Positions 9,017-16,802 of a stretch of DNA of 64,000 nucleotides are shown in pieces. How positions within the stretch are numbered: position 1 is the stretch's first letter; every line of letters begins with the position of its first letter. Location: assembly GCA_016716405.1 (NCBI GenBank), contig JADJWK010000001.1:1178001-1242000 (forward strand), written 5' to 3'. The position numbers and the translations under genes are program-made. The notes below the pieces were generated by a model, which ran no database searches, was not told the origin of the DNA, and saw nothing but the letters and a program-made list of their open reading frames with translations. This DNA comes from Candidatus Melainabacteria bacterium. Its GTDB lineage: Bacteria > Cyanobacteriota > Vampirovibrionia > Obscuribacterales > Obscuribacteraceae.

Positions 9017-9814
9017 TTGGATCCTGTCCTTTCTCCGAGCTCGATGACTTTTATTCAGGGTACCGAGGTAACGCCTGTCCAGCCCTCCGCACACGAGCTG
9101 GACAGGCTGCTTCGGTGTCTGTGCTTCGCCGGCTGGGACGAGGTCCTGGCTGCCCGGGACGAGATCATGAAGGGCTATGCCAGAGAGGTCGTGACCGGCC
9201 GGGCCCTGGATCTGCTTGCTGCCGATGATCGTCACTCTTTTTTGATTTGTTTGCTCGACCCGGCTTTTCTCGCCGATTGGAGCGAGCTTCCAGGCAGTGT
9301 CCTGGTGGCATTGTTGAAGACTATCGTGCTCTCCTCCCGGGTCAGAGACGTGCAGATCGGTGCTCTGGGCGCCGCTGTTCAGGAGATCCGCCGGAACGAG
9401 CTCAGTCTCGCCGATCCGGGAAGGTCTTTCAAGGCGCGTCTCTCTGCCGCCGAGACCAGTATGCTCGAATTTCTCTTTGCTATTTCGTGCAAAGACGCCA
9501 GGCTCAGATTTCTGATCTTCGATTTCATCATGCTCAATATCGAGGGGCATTGCGGGCATCTGCCCGTGAATCGCGCCCGGCAGGCTCTGCGGATGATGGC
9601 TCGACAAGCGGGGACCAGGGAGCTTCTCAAAGATCTCGACAGTGGCCGCGAAGACCTCAAGTGTATGGCTGTCGTGCTTCTTGGACGGGTAAAAAACCCC
9701 AATGTCGTTCATAACCTGCTGCAAATCTATGGCTCAGGCTCCGGACGGCTCAAGGATCTGGCCGCCGACGCCCTCAAGCATTATTCGATCTTCGATCCCG
9801 CCAGTCTCGTTTGA
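9017..9814 (+). CDS. Hypothetical helical (HEAT-like) protein
   Basis: About 265 residues, mostly amphipathic helices, with no signal peptide or TM helix. The last third (LKDLDSGREDLKCMAVVLLGRVKNPNVVHNLLQIYGSGSGRLKDLAADALKHY) reads like HEAT or PBS-lyase-type repeats. The frame is open from 8951. I prefer TTG 9017 because GGAG lies six bases before it; ATG 9044 is the next alternative. The response regulator begins about 50 bases downstream on the same strand, so the two may be co-transcribed and this could be an accessory of that pathway. That is inference. Confidence 0.65.
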   Translation: MDPVLSPSSMTFIQGTEVTPVQPSAHELDRLLRCLCFAGWDEVLAARDEIMKGYAREVVTGRALDLLAADDRHSFLICLLDPAFLADWSELPGSVLVALLKTIVLSSRVRDVQIGALGAAVQEIRRNELSLADPGRSFKARLSAAETSMLEFLFAISCKDARLRFLIFDFIMLNIEGHCGHLPVNRARQALRMMARQAGTRELLKDLDSGREDLKCMAVVLLGRVKNPNVVHNLLQIYGSGSGRLKDLAADALKHYSIFDPASLV

Positions 9815-9868
9815 CGCGACCGCGGCCGGGCAATGATAGAATCGATTGGTTGGTCTCAATCGCAGTTG

Positions 9869-10543
9869 ATGATGCCGAAGGTTCTGGTTCTCGAGGATGA
9901 TAAGCCGGTGGCCCAAATGGTCGCCGACTGGCTCCGTCGGGAGCATTATGTCGTGGATGTCACCCATGACGGGCTCGAAGCCATGGATTTTCTGAAAGAG
10001 TCCACTTATGACCTGCTCATCCTCGATCTCTCGGTGCCCGGCAAGGATGGCATCGAGGTCTGCAATCTGTACAGGAGAAATGGCGGCCACAGTCCGATAT
10101 TGATGCTGACGGGAAGGGACAGGATCGATCAGAGAGTGCTGGGGCTCGATGCCGGTGCCGATGATTATCTAACCAAGCCGTTCGACCTCCGGGAACTCGC
10201 CTCCAGGGTGAAAGCCCTCTTGCGGCGACCGCCCATGGCGACCACCCGGGTCATGACCCTGGGGGATATCGAGCTCGATCCCGACAGCCATTCGGTGCGC
10301 AAGGGCGGCATCGAGGTGGAGCTTTTCCCCAAGGAATATGCCATTCTCGAGCTTCTGATGAGAAACCCGAACCAGGTCTTCTCGCCGGAGACGCTACTTT
10401 CGCGCCTCTGGGCCACCGACGATAATGCCACCATCGACGCCCTCCGCCAGACTATTTTGAGGCTGCGGCGCAAGCTCGAGCAGGAGGGCGACAAACCCCT
10501 GATCAGGACAATCCGGGGCGTTGGTTATCGAATAGAGACTTGA
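9869..10543 (+). CDS. OmpR/PhoB-family response regulator
   Basis: An N-terminal receiver domain has the acidic pair in VLEDDKP, the phospho-acceptor aspartate (residue 53 from this start) in LILDLSVPG, the threonine in LMLTGRD and the lysine in DDYLTKPF. It is followed by a winged-helix DNA-binding domain (ELFPKEYAILELLMRNPNQVFS ... IRTIRGVGYRIE). Full length is normal for the family at about 224 residues. It binds DNA as a phosphorylated dimer to control transcription. The ORF is open upstream to 9833, but starting at the tandem ATG (9869/9872) places the receiver correctly. No kinase is adjacent; the sensor kinase at 5.5 kb is a candidate partner. Confidence 0.92.
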   Translation: MMPKVLVLEDDKPVAQMVADWLRREHYVVDVTHDGLEAMDFLKESTYDLLILDLSVPGKDGIEVCNLYRRNGGHSPILMLTGRDRIDQRVLGLDAGADDYLTKPFDLRELASRVKALLRRPPMATTRVMTLGDIELDPDSHSVRKGGIEVELFPKEYAILELLMRNPNQVFSPETLLSRLWATDDNATIDALRQTILRLRRKLEQEGDKPLIRTIRGVGYRIET

Positions 10544-10620
10544 CGGATCGTGCCGGATTTCGCAATAGCGACTCTGGCGATTGCTTGAACTGAAGCGCTG
10601 TCGAAGACGTATACAGAAGC

Positions 10621-12309
10621 ATGCTCAGATTGACGCTGCCTCTAATCACGGTCGTCTCAGGCTTCTGCGCCGCTGCCGGTTGCTTTGCCGGGGTGCTCTG
10701 CGGGCGCGCCGTCCTGACGGAGAGCGCAACCGCAGGCAGCGTCTCCGCCGGGCCCGGGCTCCTTCTTTTCGGCTCCGTTCTGATTGCATCATCGATTTCT
10801 TGCCTTGGCCGGAGGAGGATCTGCTGTCTGGTAGCGCTGGTAGTGGCGCCTGGCTTTTTCGCCTCGACTCTGTGCCGCTATCCCCAGCCTTGCGGCGAGG
10901 AGCGCTCCTTATCCTCGGGACATCCTCTGAGCCTCGCCTGCAGGTTGGAGAGGGTCGATACCCGCGGCAGGCTCTATGTCAAGCCCATTGCGCCGGCAGG
11001 GGAGTGGCGTCCCGGCACGATCATGGTCTATCTTCCTCGCTCCTTTCGGGAGCATCCACCGCTTGTTCCAGGGACCATGCTCAGGGTCCGGGGACAGGCT
11101 CGCCCTGTTCTGTCCGGGACCCGTCACCGGGAGCGCTCGCCCCCGGCCAAGCAGCGGCGCAGGGACTGGGAGTTGCGGCTTTACGAGATGGGCATTTATT
11201 CGAAGGTCTTCTGTTACCGTATCGAGATCCTCGAGCCGCCGGCAAGCCTGAGCTTGCCGGCGGAGGCCTTCGCTGCCGCCCGGCAGGCGATTGTCGCCGG
11301 ACACCGGGCCAATCTCGGTGGCGACCTCGGAGACCTTCTCTCTTCCATCGTTCTCGGCGATCGCACTGTCAGGCTCTCCGCCGAGATCAAAGAGACTTTC
11401 CGGGTCACCGGGCTCTCCCATCTTCTGGCGGCATCCGGCTTCAATCTTTCCATACTGGTAGCCGCGGTCTATTTTTCCGTCGCCCTGATCACTCGAAACA
11501 GGCTGCTCATTTCGCTAATCGCGCTTGCCGTCACGGCTGGTTTCGTCGGGCTGGCGGGACCTTCTGCTTCGGTGGTGCGGGCGGCGATCATGGTGTCCTT
11601 CCTGATTCTGGCGAGGTTGTCCTTTCGCCGTCTGCACGGCGGGGCGGCGCTTGCGGCCACTCTCATGGTGGCGCTTGCTCTTGATCCTCTCTCCATCGTG
11701 GATGTCGGGATGCAGCTCTCTTATGCTGCCACCGCCGCGATCGTAGGCGGCATAGGCGCCGTGGACAGACTTGCCAGAGGCGGCGATAGAGACAATCCGG
11801 ATGGTGCGGATGCACCGGAAGTCCTCAATTCTCTACCTGTCAGGATCCGGCGCTGGCTCATCGACAGCACCGCTGTCATCGTTCTGGCCCAGTCCGGCGT
11901 GCTTCCGCTCCAGCTCTATTATTTCGAGCGTCTCGGGCTCCTCTTCCTGCCGGCCAATCTGCTTATCGAGCCCGTGGTCGCTCCCCTGACCGTGGCAGGC
12001 TTCCTGTCGTCGGCATGTCTTCTCGTCGGGGGTGCGCCGTCACCGGCAGTGCCCTTCGCGGGGCTCTTCTCGGGTCTGTCCTTCAGCCTCGACTGGCTGG
12101 CTTCCTTCCTCCTTCGCTATATGATCGCTCTGGCTCGCTATCTGGCCGGTCTCGAATGGGCCACTATCGAGGTCGAGCCGGTCTCGCCTCAGGGGCTGGT
12201 CGTCTATTATCTCTGCCTGGCTTTCTTTCTCTTCTGTCTGAGCCGGCAGAGACAGTTCATCTCTGGCGCCCTCGTCTTGCTGGTCGGTCTTTCTATCTTG
12301 TTCTTATAG
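10621..12309 (+). CDS. comEC: ComEC/Rec2-family competence channel protein, short form
   Basis: ComEC carries single-stranded DNA across the inner membrane during natural transformation. Seen here are N-terminal TM helices (about residues 5-85), a DUF4131-like OB region (100-215), and the Competence domain with its hallmark GLSHLLAASGFNLSIL (about 265-280) and many TM helices to the C-terminus. At 562 residues it stops after the channel domain. The C-terminal metallo-beta-lactamase nuclease domain found in ComEC proteins of about 750 residues is absent. Its stop overlaps the end of the convergent ferritin-like gene by 6 bases. A genuine short ComEC is more likely than truncation because no decayed nuclease is visible downstream. 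Confidence 0.85.
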   Translation: MLRLTLPLITVVSGFCAAAGCFAGVLCGRAVLTESATAGSVSAGPGLLLFGSVLIASSISCLGRRRICCLVALVVAPGFFASTLCRYPQPCGEERSLSSGHPLSLACRLERVDTRGRLYVKPIAPAGEWRPGTIMVYLPRSFREHPPLVPGTMLRVRGQARPVLSGTRHRERSPPAKQRRRDWELRLYEMGIYSKVFCYRIEILEPPASLSLPAEAFAAARQAIVAGHRANLGGDLGDLLSSIVLGDRTVRLSAEIKETFRVTGLSHLLAASGFNLSILVAAVYFSVALITRNRLLISLIALAVTAGFVGLAGPSASVVRAAIMVSFLILARLSFRRLHGGAALAATLMVALALDPLSIVDVGMQLSYAATAAIVGGIGAVDRLARGGDRDNPDGADAPEVLNSLPVRIRRWLIDSTAVIVLAQSGVLPLQLYYFERLGLLFLPANLLIEPVVAPLTVAGFLSSACLLVGGAPSPAVPFAGLFSGLSFSLDWLASFLLRYMIALARYLAGLEWATIEVEPVSPQGLVVYYLCLAFFLFCLSRQRQFISGALVLLVGLSILFL

Positions 12310-12843
12310 ACCGGGACCAGTCTTGCCTGCGGCCAGCAGGACTGGCTCGGGGTCCCAGCCCGCTATAGCGCGCAAAACCGGGAGAAAGCGGTGTCCGGCT
12401 ACCATCTCGGAGAAGAAGATTTCATGCTCTTGCTCGGTGCGGGTCATGGCCCGGAGTTCCGGGAGAAATTCGTCGAGGCCCAGATGACCTGCGTGCATGG
12501 CCGCTGTGTCGTATTCGTTGACATTGGCATGCTCGAGCTTGCCGGCGAAATACATGGGAAGGAACCAGCCCGAGACGAAACAGCCAAAAGAGGCCGAGCG
12601 TCCCACCAGACCCATCAGTATCTCGCGCCACCGGGCGGGTTTTTCGCCCATGGTCTCGAGAATTCTGCCGACGGTGGCCCGGTGCTCCCACTCCTCTTCC
12701 TCGATTTTTCGGATTCGATCCTTTTGAGCCTGGTCCTTGACCGAGCGCCAGTGCCCGGAATAGGCGAATGCCGCAGCTTTCTCGCCGGAATAGGCGAGCT
12801 GGAGGAGCCTGACGAGCTGGCGGCGATGGTCTGTCCGGGTCAT
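12304..12843 (-). CDS. Ferritin-like di-iron protein, COQ7/demethoxyubiquinone hydroxylase-like
   Basis: This is a four-helix ferritin-like fold with the ligands of a di-iron site: a glutamate in YSGEKAAAFAY (about residue 21), EEEEWEHR with an ExxH pair (about 50-53), a glutamate in KLEHANVNEYD, and EQEHEIFF with an ExxH pair near 140. COQ7-type proteins hydroxylate quinone precursors, and other relatives act in tRNA modification (MiaE). The substrate here cannot be assigned. The ATG directly abuts the stop codon of the PEP carboxykinase gene (TGA-ATG), indicating co-transcription and probable translational coupling. Confidence 0.7.
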   Translation of the reverse strand: MTRTDHRRQLVRLLQLAYSGEKAAAFAYSGHWRSVKDQAQKDRIRKIEEEEWEHRATVGRILETMGEKPARWREILMGLVGRSASFGCFVSGWFLPMYFAGKLEHANVNEYDTAAMHAGHLGLDEFLPELRAMTRTEQEHEIFFSEMVAGHRFLPVLRAIAGWDPEPVLLAAGKTGPGL

Positions 12844-14677
12844 TCAGCGCATGAAGCTGAGCTGGAGGAGCTCACGCTTGAGCACGAACTCTTTCGGGAG
12901 TCTCCGGGTGAGGTCGTCGAAGAGCTCGGAGTGCGTGTCCAGCTCTTTTCTCCAGAGCTCGGCATCGACGCTCATGAGCTCCTCGAATTGCTCTCTGTCG
13001 AAGCCCTCGAGCCCGGACCAGTCGATATCCTCGTAGCGCGGCATCCAGCCCAGGGAAGACTGGCGGGCGGGGCACCTGCCCTGGACGCGCTGGAATATCC
13101 ACTTGAGGATACGCATGTTCTCGCCGAAGCCCGGCCACATGAACTCCCCTTTCTCGTTGGTCCTGAACCAGTTGACACAGAAGATCTGGGGCGGATTATC
13201 GACCACATGGCCCATTTGCAGCCAGTGATTGAAATAATCGCCCATGTGATAGCCGCAGAAAGGCTTCATCGCCATGGGATCGCGCCTGACATCACCGATG
13301 GCTCCGGCGGCAGCCGCCGTGGTCTCGGAGCCCATGGTCGCCGCCATATAGACCCCGAAGTTCCAGTTGAAAGCCTCGAAAGCCAGGGGAATCACGGAAG
13401 CCCGCCTGCCGCCGAAGATAAACCCGCTGATGGGCACCCCTTCAGGGGCGTCCCAGGCCGGATCGAGAGACGGGCACTGGCTAGCCGGCACGGTGAAGCG
13501 AGCGTTGGGGTGGGCGGCATTGCGGCCCAAGCCCGGTTGCCACCGGCGGCCGCGCCAGTCGGTGAGCTCGGCGGGGGGCTCTTCGGTCATGCCTTCCCAC
13601 CAGACATCGCCTTGGTCTGTTAGACCGACATTGGTGAATATGCAATTCTCTTTGAGCGTGCGCATGGCATTGGGATTGGTCTTGTCCGAGGTCCCCGGCG
13701 CCACGCCGAAATAACCCGCTTCCGGGTTGATGGCATAGAAACGCCCGTCTTTGCCCGGCTTGATCCAGGCGATGTCGTCCCCGACCGTGGTCACTTTCCA
13801 GCCCTTGAAGCTCTCCGGGGGGATGAGCATGGCCAGATTGGTCTTGCCGCAGGCGCTGGGGAAAGCTGCCGCCAGGTAATGCTTTTCACCTTCCGGGGAC
13901 TCGATACCCAGGATGAGCATGTGCTCAGCCAGCCAGCCTTCGTCTCGAGCCATCTGGGAGGCTATACGCAGGGCAAAGCATTTCTTGCCGAGCAGAGCGT
14001 TGCCGCCGTAGCCCGAGCCATAGGACCAGATCTCGCGATGCTCGGGGAAATGACAGATATATTTCTCGAAGGGGTGACAGGGCCAGGGATCGTCTTTCTC
14101 ACCCGGGGGCCAGGGGATGACCCACCGAGTGCAGGCAGGGGATGAACTCGCCGTCCTCGCCCAGGACGTCTACTACCGCCTTGCCCATGCGGGTCATGAT
14201 CTTCATGTTGACTGCCACATAGGGCGAGTCGGTGATCTCGACGCCGATGCTGGCGATATGCGAGCCCAGGGGTCCCATGCTGAAGGGGACCACATACATG
14301 GTTCGACCGTTCATGCTGTTCTTGAAAAGATCGCGAAGCAGCATTTTTGCCTGGATGGGGTTCATCCAGTTGTTATTCGGACCGGCGTCTTCTTTGTTGT
14401 CGCAGCAGATGAAAGTCCGCTCTTCGACCCGTGCCACATCGGCGGGGTTCGACCTCGCCAGGTAGCTGCGAGGGCGCAGGTCCGGATTCAGCTTGATGAG
14501 CGTGCCGCTCTCCACCATCTCGGCACAGAGCCTGTCATACTCTTCTTCGGACCCGTCGCACCAGTAGACGCTGTCGGGCTGGCACATCTGCTGGACTTCC
14601 GCCACCCATTCGAGCAATTTCTTGTTGGCTACGGGGTATTGCGGGGCACTTGTCTTGAGGGCGGTTTGCTGGCTCAT
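12844..14677 (-). pseudogene. pckG: Phosphoenolpyruvate carboxykinase (GTP), split by a +1 frameshift
   Basis: GTP-type PEPCK converts oxaloacetate and GTP to PEP, CO2 and GDP, the entry to gluconeogenesis. The N-terminal 192 residues (14677 down to 14099) end at in-frame TGA after [10 protein letters not shown]. After skipping one T (the A at plus position 14101) the frame continues [21 protein letters not shown] and reads without interruption to 12844. Together they make a full-length enzyme of about 610 residues. Visible motifs are the P-loop [22 protein letters not shown], and GAP-like substrate loops RSYLARSNP and NNWMNP. Every active-site region survives and there is no other damage, so a sequencing error, a very recent mutation or a recoding site are all possible. 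The COQ7-like gene follows immediately. Confidence 0.85.
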
Positions 14678-14745
14678 AGCTTGGCTTCCTGTTGTAGAAT
14701 CGAGGTGTTGATCCTACACCGATTTCCGCTGAATAATCTCAGTCC

Positions 14746-14770
14746 TGGGAGGTAATCGAAAAATACCTCC
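14746..14770. promoter_or_regulatory. Inverted repeat between divergent genes
   Basis: GGAGGTA (14748-14754) and TACCTCC (14764-14770) form a perfect 7-base inverted repeat with a 9-base spacer. It lies between the PEP carboxykinase promoter region and the divergent membrane-protein gene. It could be an operator or a hairpin in either leader. Confidence 0.3.
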
Positions 14771-14798
14771 AAATGGCTACCAGAGCCAGGCTCAGCCC

Positions 14799-15617
14799 TT
14801 GGACCGATGTTCGGAGTCCTGGTTGTCACTAGCAGGTGTTGACAGAGTGCTCGTCGAATTCGAATGTCCTGAATGCAAAGGTCATATGTATGAGAAATGG
14901 TCCCTGGATGGATCGAATCTCCGAATTCGTTTGATGTACTGGCACATGATTTTGAACCCGGGCCTTGCCATCAATGAGCTCGTGCTGGGACAGAGGACCC
15001 CGAAAGCCCTCTATGCCTGCTTGAGTTGCGATACTCCCTTGGTGGACCGGTCATACTTGCACTGTCCTGGTTGCGACTCGTTCCATCAGGGCAGGATCTG
15101 GGCTTACCGAAACGCTTTCGGCAACTGGCTCGGGCTGGTCTGCCCTGCTTGCGGAGAGTCGATTCCCTGTCTGTGGAATCTTGCGTCACGCCTGATTCTA
15201 GCGCTCACAGCGCCAATCTGGTGGATCCCCGTGACCCGCTACCGCAGCCAATGGCTGCAAGCGAGCCGCAAACGAATCGCGGATAACTCATCGCTTCATA
15301 TCGAGAGCAGCACGAACAGTCCGAAACCGGTTCGTTATTTCCTGATGGGCAATATCTGGGCTCTGTTCATGAGCTTCTTCACCGGGATCATAGTTGCGCT
15401 GCTGGCTCTGGTCGCCTGGTCTGTCCCGGTGCCATCGCTTATTGCAACTTTCATCGCTACGTCTGTCGCAAGCTTGATCGTGTGGATACCCGCCGGGTGG
15501 CTGTTCGGCTTGACCCTGAAGTGGATAGTAGATCGTAAAGGCAGCCCCGCTCTACACATTGCTTTTGACAAAGAAGGAAAGCTTCTCGATTCGGAGAGCC
15601 GGAGAAAGACTCAGTGA
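14799..15617 (+). CDS. Membrane protein with zinc-ribbon cysteine pairs
   Basis: I do not recognise a named family. The N-terminal half has four Cys-x2-Cys pairs (ECPECKG, ACLSCDT, HCPGCDS, VCPACGE), enough for two zinc ribbons. The C-terminal half has two or three TM helices (MGNIWALFMSFFTGIIVALLALVAW, SLIATFIATSVASLIVWIPAGWLFGL). A cytoplasmic zinc domain attached to the membrane is inferred. The start shown is TTG at 14799; GTG at 14847, just before VEFECPEC, is equally plausible. The last 7 bases overlap the end of the convergent hydrolase gene. Confidence 0.65.
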   Translation: MDRCSESWLSLAGVDRVLVEFECPECKGHMYEKWSLDGSNLRIRLMYWHMILNPGLAINELVLGQRTPKALYACLSCDTPLVDRSYLHCPGCDSFHQGRIWAYRNAFGNWLGLVCPACGESIPCLWNLASRLILALTAPIWWIPVTRYRSQWLQASRKRIADNSSLHIESSTNSPKPVRYFLMGNIWALFMSFFTGIIVALLALVAWSVPVPSLIATFIATSVASLIVWIPAGWLFGLTLKWIVDRKGSPALHIAFDKEGKLLDSESRRKTQ

Positions 15618-16522
15618 GATCGCCGGATAGATTTTCGATCTCTCGAGAGTGACTCGAGAAACTTCCGGCGTGCCTCTCTGATATGCGCCCATTGAGGAGA
15701 CAGGCAGAGCAAATGGCAGGCATCGGGCACCACTATCAGTTGCGCGTTCTTGATTTTTTCCGCGGCGAATTCCGCATGGGCAGGGGGCACTTCACCGTCG
15801 GCGGAGCCGTGAATGATGAGGGTCGGGCATGCCACCCGTTCTAGATCACGATTGGCAAAGTCTCTGAGCTGATCGGCATCGTTCAACATGCCCGCCAATC
15901 TTGCGCTGGCCGGCGTGCAGCGTTCCAGGATCGTCAGGGCAAGGCGCCTGGTCTCCTCGTCCGCGAAGATCCGGCGAGCTTCCTCACGAACGCGACGCCT
16001 ATCATAAGATGCTTGTCTGTCCAGCAGTCTCTCTATGCTGTGCAGGGGCGCATAGTCGATCAGGAGGCGGAGCCCGAAAGAGCCGCAATCGGAGAGAAGC
16101 AGTTTGCCATGAAACCCGTCAGTCGAGCCGTGAGCGAAAGACATGGTAACGGGGGACTCGAGGATCATTCCCAGAACCCGGTCCGGATACCTGGCGGCGA
16201 TCCGGACGGCGGTAGCGCCGCCACAAGAGAAACCACAGAGAAAGAAAGACTCGATCCCGAGCTCACTCATCAAGCCGGCCAGTAGGTCCGCCTGCTCGGC
16301 TATGGAGCGCCCCAGCTCCAGCGGCGTGCCGAGGAAGCCCGGGCGCGATGGGACGACCAGGGAAAAGCCTTTCTCTGCCAGATCCTCGAAATACAACAGG
16401 GCATGGTCGTAGCCGCCGGGGCTGCCATGGATGGCGAGCACGGCAGGTCCATTGCCGAGGGCGCAATACTCGATTCCCTGGCTGGATGTTCGAGCTTCGA
16501 CGTTCGATTGTTGTCTGATCAT
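15611..16522 (-). CDS. Alpha/beta hydrolase
   Basis: This is an alpha/beta-hydrolase fold enzyme of 303 residues. Visible are the oxyanion HGSPGG (about residue 33), the nucleophile elbow GFSCGG with serine at about 96, the acid in HGSADGEVPP (about 252) and the histidine in DACHLL (about 273). It has no signal peptide. The family includes esterases, epoxide hydrolases, haloperoxidases and C-C bond hydrolases, so the substrate is unknown. A consensus -10 (TATAAT on the minus strand) lies at 16540-16545 just upstream. Confidence 0.85.
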   Translation of the reverse strand: MIRQQSNVEARTSSQGIEYCALGNGPAVLAIHGSPGGYDHALLYFEDLAEKGFSLVVPSRPGFLGTPLELGRSIAEQADLLAGLMSELGIESFFLCGFSCGGATAVRIAARYPDRVLGMILESPVTMSFAHGSTDGFHGKLLLSDCGSFGLRLLIDYAPLHSIERLLDRQASYDRRRVREEARRIFADEETRRLALTILERCTPASARLAGMLNDADQLRDFANRDLERVACPTLIIHGSADGEVPPAHAEFAAEKIKNAQLIVVPDACHLLCLSPQWAHIREARRKFLESLSRDRKSIRRSH

Positions 16523-16539
16523 TTCTCACACATATGGGA

Positions 16540-16545
16540 ATTATA
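16540..16545 (-). promoter_or_regulatory. -10 element upstream of the hydrolase gene
   Basis: Perfect TATAAT on the minus strand, 18 bases before the ATG. No good -35 is found at 16-18 bases, so this is a -10-only call. Confidence 0.35.
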
Positions 16546-16649
16546 AGGCAGGACCGGTTGTCGAAGGTCGGTTTGTTCGGATATCCCGCATCGATATTGC
16601 CTTTGCAGACGTCCGGCGACGATTTCGGGCGGACTGCGTATTTTCCGGG

Positions 16650-16678
16650 GTGACAGTGCGCTCGGCTCCGTGCATAAT
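16650..16678 (+). promoter_or_regulatory. Sigma-70-type promoter for the annexin-like/esterase gene
   Basis: GTGACA (16650-16655), a 17-base spacer and CATAAT (16673-16678). Each hexamer matches consensus at five of six positions. It points at the gene starting at 16803, leaving a leader of about 120 bases. Confidence 0.5.
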
Positions 16679-16802
16679 GGTTTAAGCTGGTCGCGACGAT
16701 TTTCCCGGGTTCTCCGGGAATAAAGGTTCTGATACTCAAAAATTCATGAGCTGGCACCTCCTCCGGGCTCATTGATCAACGGGTATCGGAAAAGGGGGAT
16801 TG

